Origin: Flavobacteriales bacterium UBA5933
Lineage (GTDB): Bacteria > Bacteroidota > Bacteroidia > Flavobacteriales > Weeksellaceae
Reading direction: 5' to 3'
Length of the DNA: 35,699 nucleotides
NCBI GenBank assembly: GCA_002430925.1
Contig: DJDD01000199.1
Location: forward strand, 1-35,699
The notes under the pieces were generated by a model that did no database searches, was not told where the DNA came from, and saw nothing but the letters and a program-made list of their open reading frames with translations. Both the position numbers and the translations under genes were made by a program. How positions within the stretch are numbered: the stretch's first letter is position 1; every line of letters begins with the position of its first letter. Positions 33,835 to 35,699 of this stretch are shown here, piece by piece.

Positions 33835-35331
33835 ATGTCGGATAAAAATAAAATAACAACAAACTCTGGTTGTCCAGTAGGAAAAGGACAATATGAAAAC
33901 TCTCAAACAGTAGGAGAAAGAGGACCTGTCCTTATACAAGATTTTTTTCTACATGAAAAATTAGCACAATTTAATAGGGAACGAATTCCTGAAAGAATTG
34001 TGCATGCGAAAGGAGCTGGAGCTTTTGGTAAATTTGTAGTAACTAATGATATATCAAATTATAGTAGAGCAAAAATATTTTCAGAAATAGGAAAAGAAAC
34101 AAAAATGTTTGCTCGCTTTTCTACCGTTGGTGGAGAAAAAGGTTCCGCAGATACAGAAAGAGATCCACGAGGTTTTGCATTAAAATTTTACACAGAAGAT
34201 GGAAACTGGGATTTAGTAGGAAATAATACACCAGTATTTTTTATAAAAGATGCAAAGAAGTTCCCTGATTTTATACATACACAAAAAAGAGATCCAAGAA
34301 CAAATTGTAAATCCCCTACAATGATGTGGGATTTTTGGTCGCACAATCCAGAATCACTGCATCAAGTACTTATTTTAATGTCTGACAGAGGAACTCCCGA
34401 CGGATTTAGACATATGCATGGTTTTGGTTCCCATACTTTTTCTATGGTAAATGATAAAAATGAGCGTGTTTATGTAAAATTTCATTCTCGAACGAATCAA
34501 GGAATAAAAAATTTCGAAGGGCCAGAAGCAGAATCATATAGAGGAGTTGATCCTGATCATTCACAAAGAGATTTAGTAGAAGCAATTGACAAAGGTGATT
34601 TTCCACGTTGGACAATGTACATACAAGTAATGACAGAACAACAAATAAAAGATTATCCATGGAATCCGTTTGATGTTACAAAAGTATGGTCTCAAAAAGA
34701 ATACCCATTGATAGAAGTTGGTTATTTTGAACTGAATAAAATACCTGAAAATTATTTTAGAGATGTAGAACAAGCAGCCTTTTCACCATCTAATGTAGTT
34801 GATGGAATAGGGTTTTCTCCAGATAAAATGTTACAAGGAAGAATATTTGCTTATCCAGATGCACAACGATATAGAATAGGTTCTAATTATCAAGATTTAC
34901 CAGTAAATGCATGTCCTTTTATGGTTAACAATTATCACAGAGATGGAGCTTTAAAATTTACTGATAACGGAGGTTCTTCTCAAAATTATTTTCCTAATTC
35001 TTTTGATGGAAATCATACTTCAGAAGAATATGAAGGGAAACCATATCAATTAGATAGCGATACAGTTAATTATTTTGATAGAAATCATGGTTTAAAAGGA
35101 GATGATGATCATTATTCACAACCGGGAGTTTTATTTGACAAAGTAATGGACGATAAAGCAAAACAAAATACAATTAACAATATAGTTTCTTCTATGTCTG
35201 GAATAGAAGGAGATAAAAAAGACGAAATTATATTAAGACAATTATGCCATTGGTTTAGAGTATCTCCTCACTTAGGTTTAGGGGTTGCTAAAGGATTAGA
35301 AGTTGATATTTCTTCTTTTATGCCAAAGTAA
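33835..35331 (+). CDS. katA: Monofunctional haem catalase
   Basis: Converts hydrogen peroxide to water and oxygen. It is a small-subunit (clade 3-like) catalase of 498 residues. The catalytic His57 is in RIVHAKGAGAFG, Asn130 in LVGNNTPVFF, and the haem-ligand Tyr340 with Arg336 in GRIFAYPDAQRYR. FDRNHGLKGDDDHYSQPG precedes the C-terminal helical region. It has no flavodoxin-like extra domain and no signal peptide, so it is probably cytoplasmic. It is transcribed alone with a 7-1-7 palindrome over its likely promoter and a strong terminator. Expression in response to peroxide through a Fur/PerR or OxyR-type regulator is plausible, but no regulator gene is in the window. Confidence 0.96.
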   Translation: MSDKNKITTNSGCPVGKGQYENSQTVGERGPVLIQDFFLHEKLAQFNRERIPERIVHAKGAGAFGKFVVTNDISNYSRAKIFSEIGKETKMFARFSTVGGEKGSADTERDPRGFALKFYTEDGNWDLVGNNTPVFFIKDAKKFPDFIHTQKRDPRTNCKSPTMMWDFWSHNPESLHQVLILMSDRGTPDGFRHMHGFGSHTFSMVNDKNERVYVKFHSRTNQGIKNFEGPEAESYRGVDPDHSQRDLVEAIDKGDFPRWTMYIQVMTEQQIKDYPWNPFDVTKVWSQKEYPLIEVGYFELNKIPENYFRDVEQAAFSPSNVVDGIGFSPDKMLQGRIFAYPDAQRYRIGSNYQDLPVNACPFMVNNYHRDGALKFTDNGGSSQNYFPNSFDGNHTSEEYEGKPYQLDSDTVNYFDRNHGLKGDDDHYSQPGVLFDKVMDDKAKQNTINNIVSSMSGIEGDKKDEIILRQLCHWFRVSPHLGLGVAKGLEVDISSFMPK

Positions 35332-35334
35332 ATT

Positions 35335-35370
35335 AAAAACCGGTATTTGATTTTTCAAATACCGGTTTTT
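35335..35370 (+). terminator. Intrinsic terminator of katA
   Basis: AAAAACCGGTATTTGA at 35335-35350 pairs perfectly with TCAAATACCGGTTTTT at 35355-35370 around a TTTT loop, four bases after the stop codon. Confidence 0.94.
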
Positions 35371-35525
35371 AATTTCGTTAGAAATTAAATCAAATTATTT
35401 TGTCTGTAAAAACATTTTTTTTAATCATTTAATTAAAAAACAGTAAAATTTTTAAATTTTATTAAAAAAACTACAATCTTGCTTGTTAAAATAGGTAAAT
35501 TTTAATTTTATATAGAACAATATTC

Positions 35526-35533
35526 TAACTTTG
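35526..35533 (+). promoter_or_regulatory. -7 box TAACTTTG before the last frame
   Basis: TAACTTTG matches TAnnTTTG and ends 39 bases before the ATG at 35573. No -33 TTG is at the usual spacing. The 35371-35525 stretch before it is AT-rich, with nothing else seen. Confidence 0.5.
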
Positions 35534-35572
35534 TTATTCTAGTAAACATTTTTTTAATTATCATATAGATTT

Positions 35573-35683
35573 ATGCAAATATCAAAAACTTTTAAACTCA
35601 TTCTTATTTGTTTTGGAGTTTTATGTAACAATAATTTATTTGCACAATCAAAAGTGGATATCCTAACGAAATTTCCAAAGTAA
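35573..35683 (+). CDS. Start of an exported protein, stopped after 36 codons
   Basis: A frame from ATG at 35573 to TAA at 35681-35683. It encodes a textbook Bacteroidota signal peptide: basic MQISKTFK, hydrophobic LILICFGVLC, then LFAQS with the usual FAQ cleavage site. Only KVDILTKFPK follows before the stop. Either it is a short exported peptide, or a larger exported protein interrupted by a frameshift or nonsense change near the right edge, or a sequencing error. The next frame (KSGYPNEISKVRKG) stays open for about 15 codons before another stop at 35696-35698. A -7 box lies upstream. The window ends too soon to decide. Confidence 0.45.
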   Translation: MQISKTFKLILICFGVLCNNNLFAQSKVDILTKFPK

Positions 35684-35699
35684 GAAAAGGTATATAATA

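Noticed and set aside
1..35699. tRNA, rRNA or known riboswitch genes
   Set aside because: I looked for cloverleaf-type patterns and conserved rRNA or riboswitch cores in the gaps and saw none. A covariance search would be needed to exclude divergent ones.

Overview
The window looks like chromosomal DNA of a low-GC member of the Flavobacteriales (Bacteroidota; Flavobacteriaceae or Weeksellaceae). The evidence is a GldH-type gliding lipoprotein, the linked order PSP1 protein, gldH, penicillin-binding protein 1A, several lipoproteins and signal peptides of Bacteroidota style, and repeated TAnnTTTG promoter boxes in place of the E. coli -10. The oleate hydratase carries its two catalytic residues at the same numbers (E122, Y241) that I recall for the Elizabethkingia enzyme. 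The genus cannot be fixed from sequence alone.

Layout. Positions 1-5436 are the end of a minus-strand surface-polysaccharide operon: a Wzz-like chain-length protein, two multi-membrane proteins of the O-antigen polymerase/ligase type and two GT2 glycosyltransferases. They overlap or nearly abut and are more AT-rich than the rest. Positions 5534-10369 hold a divergent pair of small flavobacterial membrane-protein genes, an LpxH-type lipid A hydrolase, a QueD/PTPS-type enzyme, ComF and a large Ig-like lipoprotein. Positions 10711-15174 are a minus-strand operon of PSP1/RicT-like protein, GldH and PBP1A. Then come gltX, a DPP4-like peptidase, radA with a DUF2752 gene, a LysE-type exporter, RNase R, rpiB, pgk, oleate hydratase, a two-gene ABC system, a small His/Asn-rich secreted protein and catalase. 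At the right edge a secreted reading frame stops after 36 codons.

Most genes are housekeeping: envelope building (LpxH, PBP1A, polysaccharide), central carbon (pgk, rpiB), translation and RNA turnover (gltX, rnr), DNA repair and uptake (radA, comF). Transcription units are separated by clear hairpin terminators.

The most interesting non-coding signal is a family of four dispersed structured repeats (10482-10626, 17061-17137, 25139-25214, 32901-32997). They share terminal arms that pair, an internal direct repeat of GATTGnarYGnAAA, a central hairpin whose sequence and length vary while pairing is kept, and a 3' block GGTCCGnAGG. All four lie beyond gene 3' ends. They behave like a mobile or structured-RNA element, but no matching transposase is in the window. 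Other leads are a 7-1-7 palindrome at the catalase promoter, a perfect 19-bp inverted repeat spanning the stop codon of the Ig lipoprotein gene, a 69-base convergent gene overlap, an unlisted 36-codon membrane peptide gene and an AT-rich divergent region with a perfect DnaA box.
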